Of a DNA stretch of 33,803 nt, positions 20,997 to 30,993 are shown piece after piece. The translations under genes were made by a program, and so were the position numbers. Positions within the stretch are counted from its first letter, which is position 1. Every line of letters starts with the position of its first letter. Origin of the DNA: a virus. A model generated the notes under the pieces. The model was not told where the DNA came from. It saw nothing but the letters and a program-made list of their open reading frames with translations, and made no database searches. The stretch covers positions 1-33,803 of the IMG/VR virus record IMGVR_UViG_3300023278_002279; one strand, given 5' to 3'.

Positions 20997-23415
20997 TGAA
21001 ACTCGCTCCGTAGAGCTTGCAATTGATAATAAAAGAGCGCTTAAAGAACTAGCGGAACTTCGCAAAAGTCAAGAAGACCTAGCGAAGTCAGCTGCTAAGG
21101 GTGATAAGGCATTTGATGAAGCCGCCAAAAGTATCAACAAATTGCAAAAGCAAGAACGCGATTTAATAAAAACACAGCGTGTGTTAGATGATAGTTTCGA
21201 TAAAGGAACAAAATCGCTTAACGAACAAGAACGTGCGGCGCGTGATTTATCCGATGAATTAGATAGATTAGACCAACAAAAAAGCAAGACCGCGCAGCAA
21301 GTCGGTTTAGCCGGTGATGTTGGTAGTGCAGGACGTACAATCGGCGGTGCTGTTGGCGCGTTAGGTGGGGATGTTGGCGGGTCGATTGAAAGTGCCATTA
21401 GTGCATTATCTGAATTGCCTGATACATTGGAAGCCTTACCATTATTGAAAGATTCATTTTCTGCATTACCAGCGATTACAACAAAGGTCACAGATAGCAT
21501 TGGATTAGGCGGTTTCGCTGGTAGCTTACAATCTGCTATACCCGCATTAGGTGGGGCAGGCGCGGCGGTTGCGGCATTGGCTTTGCCAGTTATCGCAGTT
21601 ACGGCAGTAGTCGGTGGGCTAATTGCTATATTTAGCGCATTAGCAAAACAAAGCGAGGAAGTTAGAGAAGTCACTCGCTTACAATTTGAAGCCCAACAAG
21701 ACGCTGAAAAGTTAATCCGTGAAGGTGCTACGAGTACCGAATTTTTAGAAGCAAGAGCCGCAGTGGAGCGTGATTTAGCGGACGCGGAAAGCAAATTAGC
21801 ACAAGCCCAAGAGGATCGGGCTAATGCAGGGTCTTTTGCAGCAGCGCAAGAATACGAAGAACTTATTGCTGAAAGTGAATCAACAATACGTGAAACAACG
21901 TTACGTCTAGGAGAATATAACGAGCTAGTTTTCGACAGTGGGTTAGCCGCTAATGATACTGCATTAGCTGAAGAAGATTTGGCAAAAGAACGCGCAGAAA
22001 ATGCAGAGGCTTTGAATAATGAGATAGCTGCAACCGAACAACGAGCAACCGCCGCCGCTAGACAAGAATTAGCACTAGGGCAGCAAATAGCAGATGCCAC
22101 TACAGATAGATTACAGGCGCAAGCGGACGCTCAAGAATTAGCAACATTAGAAGCAGAATTTGCAGCTGAAGACCAAGAGAAACAAGAGCAAAAGCATCGT
22201 GATAATTTAGATAATATTGCAAGTGCGGGGCGCGATAACTTAGAACAATTACAAGCTGGCTTCGGTGAGCTTGCAAAAAAACGAGCCGAATCACTTGCCG
22301 ATGTTGATGCAAAGGGGAACGAAAAATTATCCTCATTGCGAAATGATTTCTTTGAAAGTCAATTAGAATCTACGCAAGACTTCCAGCGCGAAACTGCTAA
22401 GATAGAAACCGATACCGCTAAAAAGCGCACCAAACTATTAGAGGATTTGAACGCTAGATTATCCGACGCGGCGCGTGATAATAACGTGATTGCATTCCTT
22501 GAGGCACAGCGCGAAGGCAATAAGAAATTAGCCGATGATGCGATAAACGCCCAAGATGCCGAAAAGCAACGAGTAGAAGAATTTGCTAGACAGCGCGAAA
22601 ATGAGCGCCAAATATTCCTAGAGAAACAAGCTGAAACATTATCAGGAATACAGACTGAAAAAGTTGCGATTGTCGAAGCGTTCAATGAACGACGCATAGC
22701 ACTAGCCCAACAAATTGAAACTGAAAAAGCCGCTATTGAGGAACGGTTAGTGCAAGAAAGAACACGGTTTGCAGAACAGGAAGCGCGGGAAGCTGAACAA
22801 GCCGAAAGAGCAAGGCGACGGGCTGAAATTAGAAATCGTCAAGAACAGCGTGACTTCAATGAACGTTTGGCTGCATTACGTCAAGAGCAAGATATAAAGC
22901 GTCAAATAAACCGTGATGAGTTAGCAGCATTAGCCGCGTTACAATCTCAGATAGCACAATTACAAGCCGCCGCAAGCCGGCCAGTAGGGGCAAGCAGTAG
23001 AGGGCGTAATAGGTTGGGGCAACGTGGGGCTAGTCGTAGCGCGGGGCGTGGTGCAAGTGGCGCTAGTCGGTCTTCACAGCGTAGACCAAATTCGGGAAGC
23101 GCTGGCCGAGCTTTTCATGAAGGTGGTATTATTGATTTTGCAGGTAGTCAGAGTGAAGGTTTTGCACTTGTCAAAGCTGGCGAGATTGTAATAAATCCTG
23201 ATATGCTTGCTAAAAACAATAGCGCTGGATTACCGTTATCAATATCAGATAGTTTAAGCAATAATAAACCAGATGTTAATATCACATTCTCGCCTAATTT
23301 TTCACCTGTAATTGGAGACATTGCCAGCGTTAGCGAAGTTGAAAACGCATTCAGGGCTAATAATCAAGTGCTTATGGACAATTTAGTTAGGACAATTGAG
23401 GTTGCAACGGCATGA
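20989..23415 (+). CDS. Tail tape measure protein, 808 aa
   Basis: Long, helical and Ala/Glu/Gln-rich. Coiled coil covers about residues 5-105, a Gly/Ala hydrophobic segment with ALALPVIAVTAVVGGLIAI lies near 190-220, then a second coiled coil of about 430 residues. After it comes a Gly/Ser/Arg-rich linker (near residues 660-705) and a conserved-looking end with EGGIIDFAGS and ALVKAGEIVINP, seen at the ends of many tape measures. The protein fills the tube and sets its length; at about 0.15 nm per residue this suggests a tail near 120 nm. Start ATG overlaps the preceding gene by 8 bases. Confidence 0.92.
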   Translation: MVDETRSVELAIDNKRALKELAELRKSQEDLAKSAAKGDKAFDEAAKSINKLQKQERDLIKTQRVLDDSFDKGTKSLNEQERAARDLSDELDRLDQQKSKTAQQVGLAGDVGSAGRTIGGAVGALGGDVGGSIESAISALSELPDTLEALPLLKDSFSALPAITTKVTDSIGLGGFAGSLQSAIPALGGAGAAVAALALPVIAVTAVVGGLIAIFSALAKQSEEVREVTRLQFEAQQDAEKLIREGATSTEFLEARAAVERDLADAESKLAQAQEDRANAGSFAAAQEYEELIAESESTIRETTLRLGEYNELVFDSGLAANDTALAEEDLAKERAENAEALNNEIAATEQRATAAARQELALGQQIADATTDRLQAQADAQELATLEAEFAAEDQEKQEQKHRDNLDNIASAGRDNLEQLQAGFGELAKKRAESLADVDAKGNEKLSSLRNDFFESQLESTQDFQRETAKIETDTAKKRTKLLEDLNARLSDAARDNNVIAFLEAQREGNKKLADDAINAQDAEKQRVEEFARQRENERQIFLEKQAETLSGIQTEKVAIVEAFNERRIALAQQIETEKAAIEERLVQERTRFAEQEAREAEQAERARRRAEIRNRQEQRDFNERLAALRQEQDIKRQINRDELAALAALQSQIAQLQAAASRPVGASSRGRNRLGQRGASRSAGRGASGASRSSQRRPNSGSAGRAFHEGGIIDFAGSQSEGFALVKAGEIVINPDMLAKNNSAGLPLSISDSLSNNKPDVNITFSPNFSPVIGDIASVSEVENAFRANNQVLMDNLVRTIEVATA

Positions 23416-23837
23416 TAGATTTTGATTTAGATACTATCCCCATAGGGACGGTAACTCACGATGATAACGTTTTGTATTTTCATGCTGATGGCATGTCCGC
23501 CTCGATTATGTATTATAATAAAAAAATGGTTGAATCAATGCGCCCCTTTTATCCTCATTATGTAGCTGAACGGGATGGTGATAGGATTATCTATTTTAAG
23601 GATGTCGTGCCAACAAATGTAAAAATAGAAGTGCTGTTTAGGAATGATACCCTAAAAGATACTCTAAGGTTTTACATTCAAAACTTTCGACAATCTTTTG
23701 GAGACTTTATTTATCCCCACGATTTACCCATAGCGGAGTGTGATTATTCAATTAGAAAACGCATTGCAATGGCTACAATGATTATACTTAGCAAGGTATA
23801 TGTTTTTTTGGAATCATTAGAGTATCGGTATGAGTAG
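23412..23837 (+). CDS. Tail-tip region protein, 141 aa
   Basis: Directly follows the tape measure with ATGA overlap, the usual place of distal-tail components. Starts MIDFDLDTIPIGTVTHDD; strands dominate, and the C-terminal part has a hydrophobic stretch (AMATMIILSKVYVFLESL) that is likely core, not membrane. No family match by eye, so only the tail-tip assignment by position is offered. Confidence 0.6.
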   Translation: MIDFDLDTIPIGTVTHDDNVLYFHADGMSASIMYYNKKMVESMRPFYPHYVAERDGDRIIYFKDVVPTNVKIEVLFRNDTLKDTLRFYIQNFRQSFGDFIYPHDLPIAECDYSIRKRIAMATMIILSKVYVFLESLEYRYE

Positions 23838-24354
23838 ATTAATTCGTTTGTGGAATGGCACAATTAGCGAGAATGATTTACTCAATACATCGTCTTATCT
23901 AGTGACCAGCTATACACGTCAAACAGATATGGCAGCAGCTACACAATGGCAAGCCTCGCAACCTGAATTTGGGGTAACGCAAGAATTAGCCGCAGGTTTA
24001 GAAGTTGGCAGCGGCAAATTCTATGGCGGTGTGTCGGGTATTATTCAATTTTTCTATCTTACAGAAGACATGAGGCAATTCATAGACGATAACATTATGA
24101 GCAACGCGCCAATTGCGGCGGTCACGGCTTATTTACATCATCCAATTGATGGCTTCCAAGTTTATCAAGGCGAATTAGTTACCCCTTTTGCTGCAAATGC
24201 CGAAACAAGCTATACACGATTTAGTGATGCGATTTATTCAAACAATCAATATCTATTCCGACGGGGTACGAAGATAAGTGATAGCTATCTTATTGATGAA
24301 TCTAGTAATTTCATTGTCGATGAAGACGGAAACAAAATCATAACAAAGGTTTGA
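23830..24354 (+). CDS. Tail-tip region protein, 174 aa
   Basis: Overlaps the previous gene by 8 bases. Beta-rich (SGKFYGGVSGIIQFFYL, AVTAYLHHPIDGFQVYQGEL) with Asp/Ser loops; the C-terminus holds the near-duplicate phrases YLIDESSNF and IVDEDGNKI, a short strand-turn repeat as often found in phage tail proteins. Function beyond tail tip is not assigned. Confidence 0.6.
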   Translation: MSRLIRLWNGTISENDLLNTSSYLVTSYTRQTDMAAATQWQASQPEFGVTQELAAGLEVGSGKFYGGVSGIIQFFYLTEDMRQFIDDNIMSNAPIAAVTAYLHHPIDGFQVYQGELVTPFAANAETSYTRFSDAIYSNNQYLFRRGTKISDSYLIDESSNFIVDEDGNKIITKV

Positions 24355-24355
24355 T

Positions 24356-24787
24356 ATGGCAAATAAAAATATTAACGCGTTTGACGAGAAGACTACTATC
24401 ACTGATGGGGATTTTGTGGTCTTATGGGATACAGCAGGGGCGGACACAAACAAGCAAGACGTGGCAACGTTACGCCGTCCAGAAATTCGGTCAGTAGTAG
24501 GAAGCGGCACTCAGTCGGGGGCAGGGGCAAGTGATTTACATATTGCATTAGAACACGCAAGCGCTACGAATTACACGATTACGGGCGCACCAACCATAGG
24601 CGATACTTTATCAGTTATAGTTGATACCACAGCCGCGCACACCATCGTTTTAAGCGGGTCTGTGACATTTGACGGTAGCAATAAAACCGCAAACCTAGCA
24701 ACGGCTCTCGATAGCTTTATCGCAGTCGCTAGAACTGCAACTCGTTGGGATATTGTAAGCAATAATGGCGTAACATTAAGTGCATAG
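24356..24787 (+). CDS. Virion protein with decoration-type beta module, 143 aa
   Basis: Residues about 65-140 (PTIGDTLSVIVDTTAAHTIVL, read in parts, to ATRWDIVSNNG) align with the C-terminal module of the 15168 protein, including the G-x-x-T-F-D-G-x-x-x-T-A core and the A-T-R-W end. The N-terminal 50 residues (NINAFDEKTTITDGDFVVLWDTAG) resemble the short segment that precedes such modules in fibre proteins. A small tail appendage or adhesion subunit is likely. A terminator-type hairpin follows the stop. Confidence 0.65.
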   Translation: MANKNINAFDEKTTITDGDFVVLWDTAGADTNKQDVATLRRPEIRSVVGSGTQSGAGASDLHIALEHASATNYTITGAPTIGDTLSVIVDTTAAHTIVLSGSVTFDGSNKTANLATALDSFIAVARTATRWDIVSNNGVTLSA

Positions 24788-24810
24788 CTAGGTATCATCA
24801 AGTAAACTAG

Positions 24811-24831
24811 ACCGCCTTACGGCGGTTTTTT
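24811..24831 (+). terminator. Intrinsic terminator
   Basis: ACCGCC-TTAC-GGCGGT (24811-24826) is a perfect 6-base-pair hairpin, and its final T begins a run of six T (24826-24831). It lies just ahead of a large tail gene with no visible promoter, so it may attenuate, not block, transcription. Confidence 0.8.
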
Positions 24832-24837
24832 GATTGG

Positions 24838-27800
24838 ATAAAGCTAATAGCTACTACTAGTATATCAGCAGGCGACTTATCAAACCTGCGCTCTGACCAA
24901 TACATTAGCGATATAGCGCTACACATAACGCCGCTTACTGCTGTTCAAACAGGAACAATCACCGCTGTTCCTGCCCTGTCGCCATTCGTAGATATTACTT
25001 GGGATGGTAGCACGACGGGAATAAGTGTCGGGCAATTTGTTAAAATTGTTTCGGGTTCAACGTTAAAAACCTATGGGATTATTCGCAAAGCGCCAGTAAG
25101 CACCACGCTATATATCAGCACTACCCCATTAGGGTCACCGGGTTCAGCCACGCGCATTGAAACCGCTATAGCTGTAAATGATACGGTCACGGTTTATAAC
25201 CATCGTCCGCTATGGAATAGCTTCTCTCGCATAAGCGAAGGTTCGTTCTTTAAGCAATGGGATATCACCTATACAAACCAGAACTCGCAACCTCCACCAG
25301 TAATGAATACGGGCGCATGGCAAGCGGTCAAGTTGGCAACGGGCGTAAGCACGCACACATTTACATTACCGCGTTCAGGCGTGAATACTTCATTTGCTTT
25401 TGGTTCAGCAACCATTACAAGCTATGCGTGGACATTACCGAGTGGCGTAACTTATGCTACAGGATTTAGCACGACTGATGATGTGATAAATGTTGTAGCC
25501 ACCGCAGGTTATCACCAAGTATCTTGTCTCCTGACAGATAGCAATAGCGCCACACATACAGCCTATGTGTGGTTATTCGTTTCTGATGGTAGCAGTACAG
25601 GATTAAGTTTATCAGAGCGTTATGGCGTAACAATTGATAGCGACAGTCAAACGCGCAAAGGGCGCGAGATTAGTTTTACAGTGACAGGTGATAATTTACA
25701 AGATGCCATTTACCCTAGCGCTGGTATTATGCTTCGAGAATTTCCAATACATGGCGGGACAACTCTAACTAATGGTGTGTCAATTGATACATTCATTGGC
25801 TATATACATCCTGACGGCTTAAATTTTTCGCACGATGGGAACATAGGAAAAGCGACGGTTCGCGCAGTATCCCCTTTTTTGTATGCTGAAAAAATAGGAC
25901 AGCCATCACAAGCATTAGAGGAAGTGTCAAGCCCATCACATTGGGCAGAATGCACTTCTGTCTTGAGCAATCCACGCGGTATCTTATATTATGCTATGAA
26001 GTGGCATTGCTTAAACTTTTTGGACATGCACGATTTGGACGCGACACAAACCACACCTCGCAAGCATTTCACGCAGTACAATACCAATAGCTTGTCTGCG
26101 GCTATGGAGGTATCAGCAGCTACTATCGCTGGCAATATTGGAAGCGCAAGCGATGGCACGACCATGCTAAAAGATAACCCGCTTTATATGGATAACACAG
26201 ACAGGAACGCATTAGCGGTTATTCTGACATGGCAAGAACAAGATTTGAAACCATCGCTTAATTATTTGATGCGATTCGGTAGCACGTTTGCAGAATCACG
26301 TACAGGAGCTTTTGCTTATGATGGTACGACAGATAGTGCGTGGCTCGCGGGTAAACGCTGGCATCAAGGTATTGGCAAAACTGAGTTATCAAATTTTACT
26401 GTCACAGTTGCGGACGGTGTGACAAGAATAAAAGAAATGTCAGGACATTATCTAGCTGAACAAAACGCAGACATTCAAGAAATTACAATCGACTTAAACG
26501 CTAATCAAGATGTGATAGACCCTGCGCTTATGCTATGGAATAGATTAAATGTATCCTCAACATTTGACCCTAACGGCGTAGGATTTAGTAATGAAAGAAT
26601 GCTACCTACTCAAGTAAACCGAACATGGGAATTAACAAACAATGGATGGATGAAACGTCTATCGTTAGGCTTGCAACCTGAAACATTCGGGCAACCCGGT
26701 GAAGAAATTCCAATTTCATCCGCAAATACTTGGTTATCAGGTGGTTGGTCATCTTCATTACCTGTCCAATTTGAACCATTCCAAGATGATAGCGCATTAG
26801 GAAGTCTGGGGATTATCGTCTTGAATGATGATAATGGTAAGCTGGCAATTTGTTACAATATGTTTGCATCAACTTTAGCTTATACGGATTTATCTTCATT
26901 CGTGGATAGTGAAACAGTACACGACTTCGCTATCGATTGGAATAGCGCCTATTTTACAGGCAATGATGCGACGGCAAAACTTGCGGCTTATGCTCTGACT
27001 AGTTCAGGCTCTACGCTTAAAGTGTGGCGGTTTAACGATATTCTCAATAGTGCAATTGCCACCGAATTGACAACATATACGATGGCAGATAGCTCATGTA
27101 CTAGCGAGGCAAGGATTGAGTGTTCCGAGACCACACCGACCTATGTCGGGGTTGGATGGCATGACCAAACAGGGGTAGAGTTTGGATATTCTGATGATGG
27201 TGGAGCAACTTGGCAAGCAAAGGCAAATGTAGGTAACGCGGTCTCCGATACTGCTAACGATAACGCACCGCTTGGCATGGCAATTGATGGAAACCTGACT
27301 TTGATTAGCGCTCCTGATAGTACGCCCGAATATGGTGTCTATAAAGCGACTACCGTAGGCGGTGCATTTAGTGAAGTCACGAATACAGAACGCACAGACG
27401 CACCGCAACCGATGATTAAGATTGAACCTGCAGGAACAGTGGCTTATGCTTCATCTGTTGGCAGCGCTGGAAACGATACGGTAACATTTGATGCTGGTGG
27501 GTTAGCTTATTCATTATTGGCTGGACAATCAGGGACAGTTCAATCAGGTGGTAATCCTAACAATCGTTTACGCCATGCTGCTCTAACAGGTGGTTTATAT
27601 ATTGGTATAACAGTTGATTTTGGTTCGCCAATTTCAATAACAAATGTCATCTTTGATAGAAAAAGTGTAACAGACGTTGCCGATGTTTCTATAACCGTTG
27701 ATTCCGTATTATTTATGGCCGCCAATTTTGCAGGTGATTCGCTTGGTGTTTGGGTAAATCATGATTTAGACGGCGAGGGCGCAGCGACTTTCCCAAAGTC

Positions 27801-28266
27801 GGGGCAAGTTTGGGATATTAAAATACAAAAAGGCGGCGGTACATCAGATAGTAGCTTAGACAATATCCAATTTGTAGGCGCACCTGCTGGTACGACCTCC
27901 GAATTATTCAGTGTTGACCCGATTACAGGAAGTGCGGTATGGACGGACATCACACCTGCTAGCGCTGAAGCGCCAGAACGCCCGCACGATTTAGCAATCG
28001 ATTTAATTGATATTCTAGTAATTGACACCGTATCTGATAATAGCAAAAATTGGTATACATCTATTGACGGCGGTTCAAACTGGAGTACAAGTGAATCATC
28101 TAGCAATAAACGCGCCTTCATAAATGCAGGTGATACCTTATTAGAAGGTGGTAACGCAGAAGTCAAGATTAGTTATGATGCAGGTTCATCATTTACTGAT
28201 TTTACAGGTAATTTAGCGAGCATTTGGGGTACTGTTGGTGTGATTAAGCGGATAATGTCACTATGA
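24838..28266 (+). CDS. Large tail protein (tip or appendage), non-canonical or lost start codon
   Basis: The frame is open from 24811 to the stop at 28266. The first ATG is at 25303, with no ribosome-binding site, yet the 160-odd codons before it read as normal phage protein (ATA-AAG-CTA-ATA from 24838, then SISAGDLSNLRSDQ ... FFKQWDITYTNQN). No ATG, GTG or TTG occurs in frame in that part. I place the 5' end at the ATA at 24838, which would give 1142 residues, as the most start-like N-terminus (I/M-KLIATTSISAG); ATA at 24847 is an alternative. After the N-terminal part comes a PKD-like segment (ITSYAWTLPSG) and a long middle. The C-terminal half has three Asp-box motifs S-x-D-x-G (27190, 28060 and 28171), typical of sialidase-like propellers. 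Confidence 0.75.
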   Translation: MKLIATTSISAGDLSNLRSDQYISDIALHITPLTAVQTGTITAVPALSPFVDITWDGSTTGISVGQFVKIVSGSTLKTYGIIRKAPVSTTLYISTTPLGSPGSATRIETAIAVNDTVTVYNHRPLWNSFSRISEGSFFKQWDITYTNQNSQPPPVMNTGAWQAVKLATGVSTHTFTLPRSGVNTSFAFGSATITSYAWTLPSGVTYATGFSTTDDVINVVATAGYHQVSCLLTDSNSATHTAYVWLFVSDGSSTGLSLSERYGVTIDSDSQTRKGREISFTVTGDNLQDAIYPSAGIMLREFPIHGGTTLTNGVSIDTFIGYIHPDGLNFSHDGNIGKATVRAVSPFLYAEKIGQPSQALEEVSSPSHWAECTSVLSNPRGILYYAMKWHCLNFLDMHDLDATQTTPRKHFTQYNTNSLSAAMEVSAATIAGNIGSASDGTTMLKDNPLYMDNTDRNALAVILTWQEQDLKPSLNYLMRFGSTFAESRTGAFAYDGTTDSAWLAGKRWHQGIGKTELSNFTVTVADGVTRIKEMSGHYLAEQNADIQEITIDLNANQDVIDPALMLWNRLNVSSTFDPNGVGFSNERMLPTQVNRTWELTNNGWMKRLSLGLQPETFGQPGEEIPISSANTWLSGGWSSSLPVQFEPFQDDSALGSLGIIVLNDDNGKLAICYNMFASTLAYTDLSSFVDSETVHDFAIDWNSAYFTGNDATAKLAAYALTSSGSTLKVWRFNDILNSAIATELTTYTMADSSCTSEARIECSETTPTYVGVGWHDQTGVEFGYSDDGGATWQAKANVGNAVSDTANDNAPLGMAIDGNLTLISAPDSTPEYGVYKATTVGGAFSEVTNTERTDAPQPMIKIEPAGTVAYASSVGSAGNDTVTFDAGGLAYSLLAGQSGTVQSGGNPNNRLRHAALTGGLYIGITVDFGSPISITNVIFDRKSVTDVADVSITVDSVLFMAANFAGDSLGVWVNHDLDGEGAATFPKSGQVWDIKIQKGGGTSDSSLDNIQFVGAPAGTTSELFSVDPITGSAVWTDITPASAEAPERPHDLAIDLIDILVIDTVSDNSKNWYTSIDGGSNWSTSESSSNKRAFINAGDTLLEGGNAEVKISYDAGSSFTDFTGNLASIWGTVGVIKRIMSL

Positions 28267-29531
28267 GCAAAATTAATATACCAACTGACGTTATTGAACA
28301 AGGGATGAATGCTGTTCAAAAGCGGATAGGTAACAATATACGCAATAAACGGTCTGTATTTTTGGGTAATCCGTTAAATGTAGGCTCTATTTATGCAGAT
28401 ACCAATGAGTCACTTGTTTTTGTACATGGTTTAGGCAACGAGCCAGACTCAATTACTACTATTTCGTCATCTGGCATACCAAAAGACAAGCTAATTTATA
28501 AGCAACCTATGCTTATAGAGCAATTAGCCAATGGTAGCTGGCGATTTTATAGCGTAGACATAGAAGCTGATACACAATTCAGCGCTGGCATCACTGCGAT
28601 ACAAGACCAAACGCCTATTAATTTATCTCAATTAGATTATGGCACTTTGCACCCTAGCACAGGCTTGGTTTTGTTAGCAAAAGGTGCTATATATGGCACT
28701 GATTATGTAGTGGATACCCTCACAGGCGATTTTGCTACAGGAACGGTTCAAGATACCAGCGCAGCGAATATCGTAGTACCGACTACGAACAACCGCGCCA
28801 TTGGTGTATTGATTCAAGTCACGCCGTCAACAGGCGTTCTAAGTTATAAACAATCGTCAGAATTTAGCGCCACAATTAGCTTACCATCAGCTTATGCCAG
28901 CGATTTATTGCCATTACCTGATAGCGGCGCGTATAGGATGGGCTATGCAAAATTAGTTAAGGGCATAACCCAATTTAATTATTCACATCTGTGGGTAGTA
29001 CCTGAATTTTTGAGCAAGGGGGATTTGTGGCCTAACCCAATAGCAGAAGAAATAGAAATACCATCAGGTAGACAGCAGCACGCTATTGAACAAACACTCA
29101 GCGTGACTGGTGTGCTAACCGTAGCTGGCGAGTATTGGTTAGACAATTATCTCATTATTGAGGACGGCGGTCAGCTAATTATTGAAGACGGGGGTCGGAT
29201 GGTTATTCGCCCTCATATCACTGACCAACCATCATTAATTGCAGCTTCAAGAGAGGTGTCTGCAAATTACACTGTGACGTTAAGTGATGGTAGTATCATG
29301 GTAGACACGAGTGCAGGGTCTGATATAACGATCACATTATTACCAGTCGCTAGTTTTGCGCCGCGTTCAGTGCGTATCGGTAAAGCAAACGCAAGCGGAG
29401 GGAATGTGATTATAGATGGTGATGGAAGCGAAACTATCAACGGAAACTTAACCGAAACACTAACGGCACAATGGAGTAATGCAATCATCGTAGCTTACAA
29501 TACCGCATCTGTAGATTATGCAATAGGATAA
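28263..29531 (+). CDS. Tail appendage / fibre protein, 422 aa
   Basis: ATGA-coupled to the large tail protein. The N-terminal part contains the phrase GIPKDKLIYKQPMLIEQ and a following beta-rich body, a layout I associate with tail proteins adjacent to PKD-containing ones. Around residues 285-315 lies a short beta-solenoid-like repeat (LIIEDGGQLIIEDGGRMVI). The last 90 residues (ANYTVTLSDGSIMVDTS onward) resemble the shared decoration-type module. Likely virion surface, function in adsorption inferred. Confidence 0.65.
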   Translation: MSKINIPTDVIEQGMNAVQKRIGNNIRNKRSVFLGNPLNVGSIYADTNESLVFVHGLGNEPDSITTISSSGIPKDKLIYKQPMLIEQLANGSWRFYSVDIEADTQFSAGITAIQDQTPINLSQLDYGTLHPSTGLVLLAKGAIYGTDYVVDTLTGDFATGTVQDTSAANIVVPTTNNRAIGVLIQVTPSTGVLSYKQSSEFSATISLPSAYASDLLPLPDSGAYRMGYAKLVKGITQFNYSHLWVVPEFLSKGDLWPNPIAEEIEIPSGRQQHAIEQTLSVTGVLTVAGEYWLDNYLIIEDGGQLIIEDGGRMVIRPHITDQPSLIAASREVSANYTVTLSDGSIMVDTSAGSDITITLLPVASFAPRSVRIGKANASGGNVIIDGDGSETINGNLTETLTAQWSNAIIVAYNTASVDYAIG

Positions 29532-29533
29532 TT

Positions 29534-30985
29534 ATGAGCTTTTATGAAGATGTAAACATAGCTAACCCTATAGCAGCATTTGGGGGTGTAAATGTTATTA
29601 ATGAAACGCCAAAAGTCCAAATCAAAGCAACCTATGGATTTATGGATAATGTAGAATCGTTTGTATCTACGACTGCGGGGGGAACGGTGGATACAACGCC
29701 CGCCGGTTTTGAATGTTCAACAGGTACAACAGTAGGCGGTTTTGCTGTCATTCGTTCTAAACGTCCGATCATTTACCGTCCCGGTCAAGGTTTGTTAGGC
29801 AGAATATCTACAATATTCGGCACACCTGCTGCACTTTCCACACAACAAGCAGGCATGTTTTCAGTTCAAGACAGTCTGTCATTCGGTTATGATGGTTTGG
29901 ATTTTGGGATATTGCATAAATTCGGCGGTGCGGTTGAAATCCAACGTTTAACAGTGACAGGCGCAGCAGGGGGTAGTGAGAATGCAACCGTGACAGTTAA
30001 TGGCACGGGTTATACCGTACCTTTGACATCTGGAACAGTACAACATAATGCCTATGAGATTAATGTCTCACTGAATAGTCAAATAGCTGATTGGACATTT
30101 ACTCAAAATGACGATACGGTTGAAGGGCTTGCACAAATTGATTTGGATTTGGTGGGCGCGTTTACTTTTTCGTCAGCAACCGCAACAGGCACTTGGGCAG
30201 AACTCCAAGCGGGCAATGTTTCAACTGAAAACTGGACACCGCAAGCTAATTGGGATGCACAACCTTATAGCGGTTTCGACCCTGCGTTAAATAACGTATA
30301 CCAAATTGATACACAATTTTTAGGCTATGGTAATCCTGCTTTTTATATTGCCAATGCTACAACCAGAGCTTTTGAAAAAGTGCATACAGTAAAATATCTA
30401 AATACCACAACCGCAGAAACTAATCTTAAAAATCCATCACTTAACGTTGGATGGGTAGCGGCTTCATTAGGTAGCACGACAGATATAACCATGTATGGGG
30501 GTAGTGCAGCATTATTCACACAAGGCAAAGACGAATTACTGACAACTCCAAAATCAATCAGTAATACAAAAACAATCGGCACAAGCGAATTAAGTATATT
30601 GACAATTCGAGATCGCTATATATTTGGTGGCGCACAATCAAAAGCTGAAATAATACCAAACGCTCTAACAGTCGGTAATGAAGGCAATAAGATAGCAATT
30701 ATTCGCCTCGTTAAAAATGCGGTTTTAGGTAATGAGACGAATTATCAATATGTTGATGAGCAATTTTCAGTAGCAGAATTTGATACTGCTGGGACTACTG
30801 TTAGCAATGGCGCTGAATTAGGAATTATACAGGTAGCTCCCGGAGGTGGAATTGAATTAAATTTACGAGAGTTTCTTGGTGATTCTGCACTTGAACCCGG
30901 CGACACCTTGACAATTTCTGCCATATTCTTATCAGGCGCGGCAGCAGACATAGGTGTTAGTATCAACTGGCTACCAAACATTTAG
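29534..30985 (+). CDS. Virion structural protein with RPGQG-type domain, 483 aa
   Basis: The N-terminal half contains IIYRPGQGLLGRIS and later SFGYDGLDFGILHKFGG and IQRLTVTGAAGG. This order (Y-R-P-G-Q-G, then F-G-Y-x-G, then a G-G-x-x-E-I-x-x-L strand) recurs in structural proteins of several large-genome and environmental phages and viruses. The rest is beta-rich with many Asn/Thr. No enzyme motif. Starts after AGGATAATT. Confidence 0.6.
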   Translation: MSFYEDVNIANPIAAFGGVNVINETPKVQIKATYGFMDNVESFVSTTAGGTVDTTPAGFECSTGTTVGGFAVIRSKRPIIYRPGQGLLGRISTIFGTPAALSTQQAGMFSVQDSLSFGYDGLDFGILHKFGGAVEIQRLTVTGAAGGSENATVTVNGTGYTVPLTSGTVQHNAYEINVSLNSQIADWTFTQNDDTVEGLAQIDLDLVGAFTFSSATATGTWAELQAGNVSTENWTPQANWDAQPYSGFDPALNNVYQIDTQFLGYGNPAFYIANATTRAFEKVHTVKYLNTTTAETNLKNPSLNVGWVAASLGSTTDITMYGGSAALFTQGKDELLTTPKSISNTKTIGTSELSILTIRDRYIFGGAQSKAEIIPNALTVGNEGNKIAIIRLVKNAVLGNETNYQYVDEQFSVAEFDTAGTTVSNGAELGIIQVAPGGGIELNLREFLGDSALEPGDTLTISAIFLSGAAADIGVSINWLPNI

Positions 30986-30993
30986 GATGAATT

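Noticed and set aside
21069-22100. 343-residue open frame on the - strand
   Set aside because: It is the mirror of the Ala/Glu-rich tape-measure coding sequence, with Ser/Ala-rich low-complexity translation, no ribosome-binding site and no promoter.
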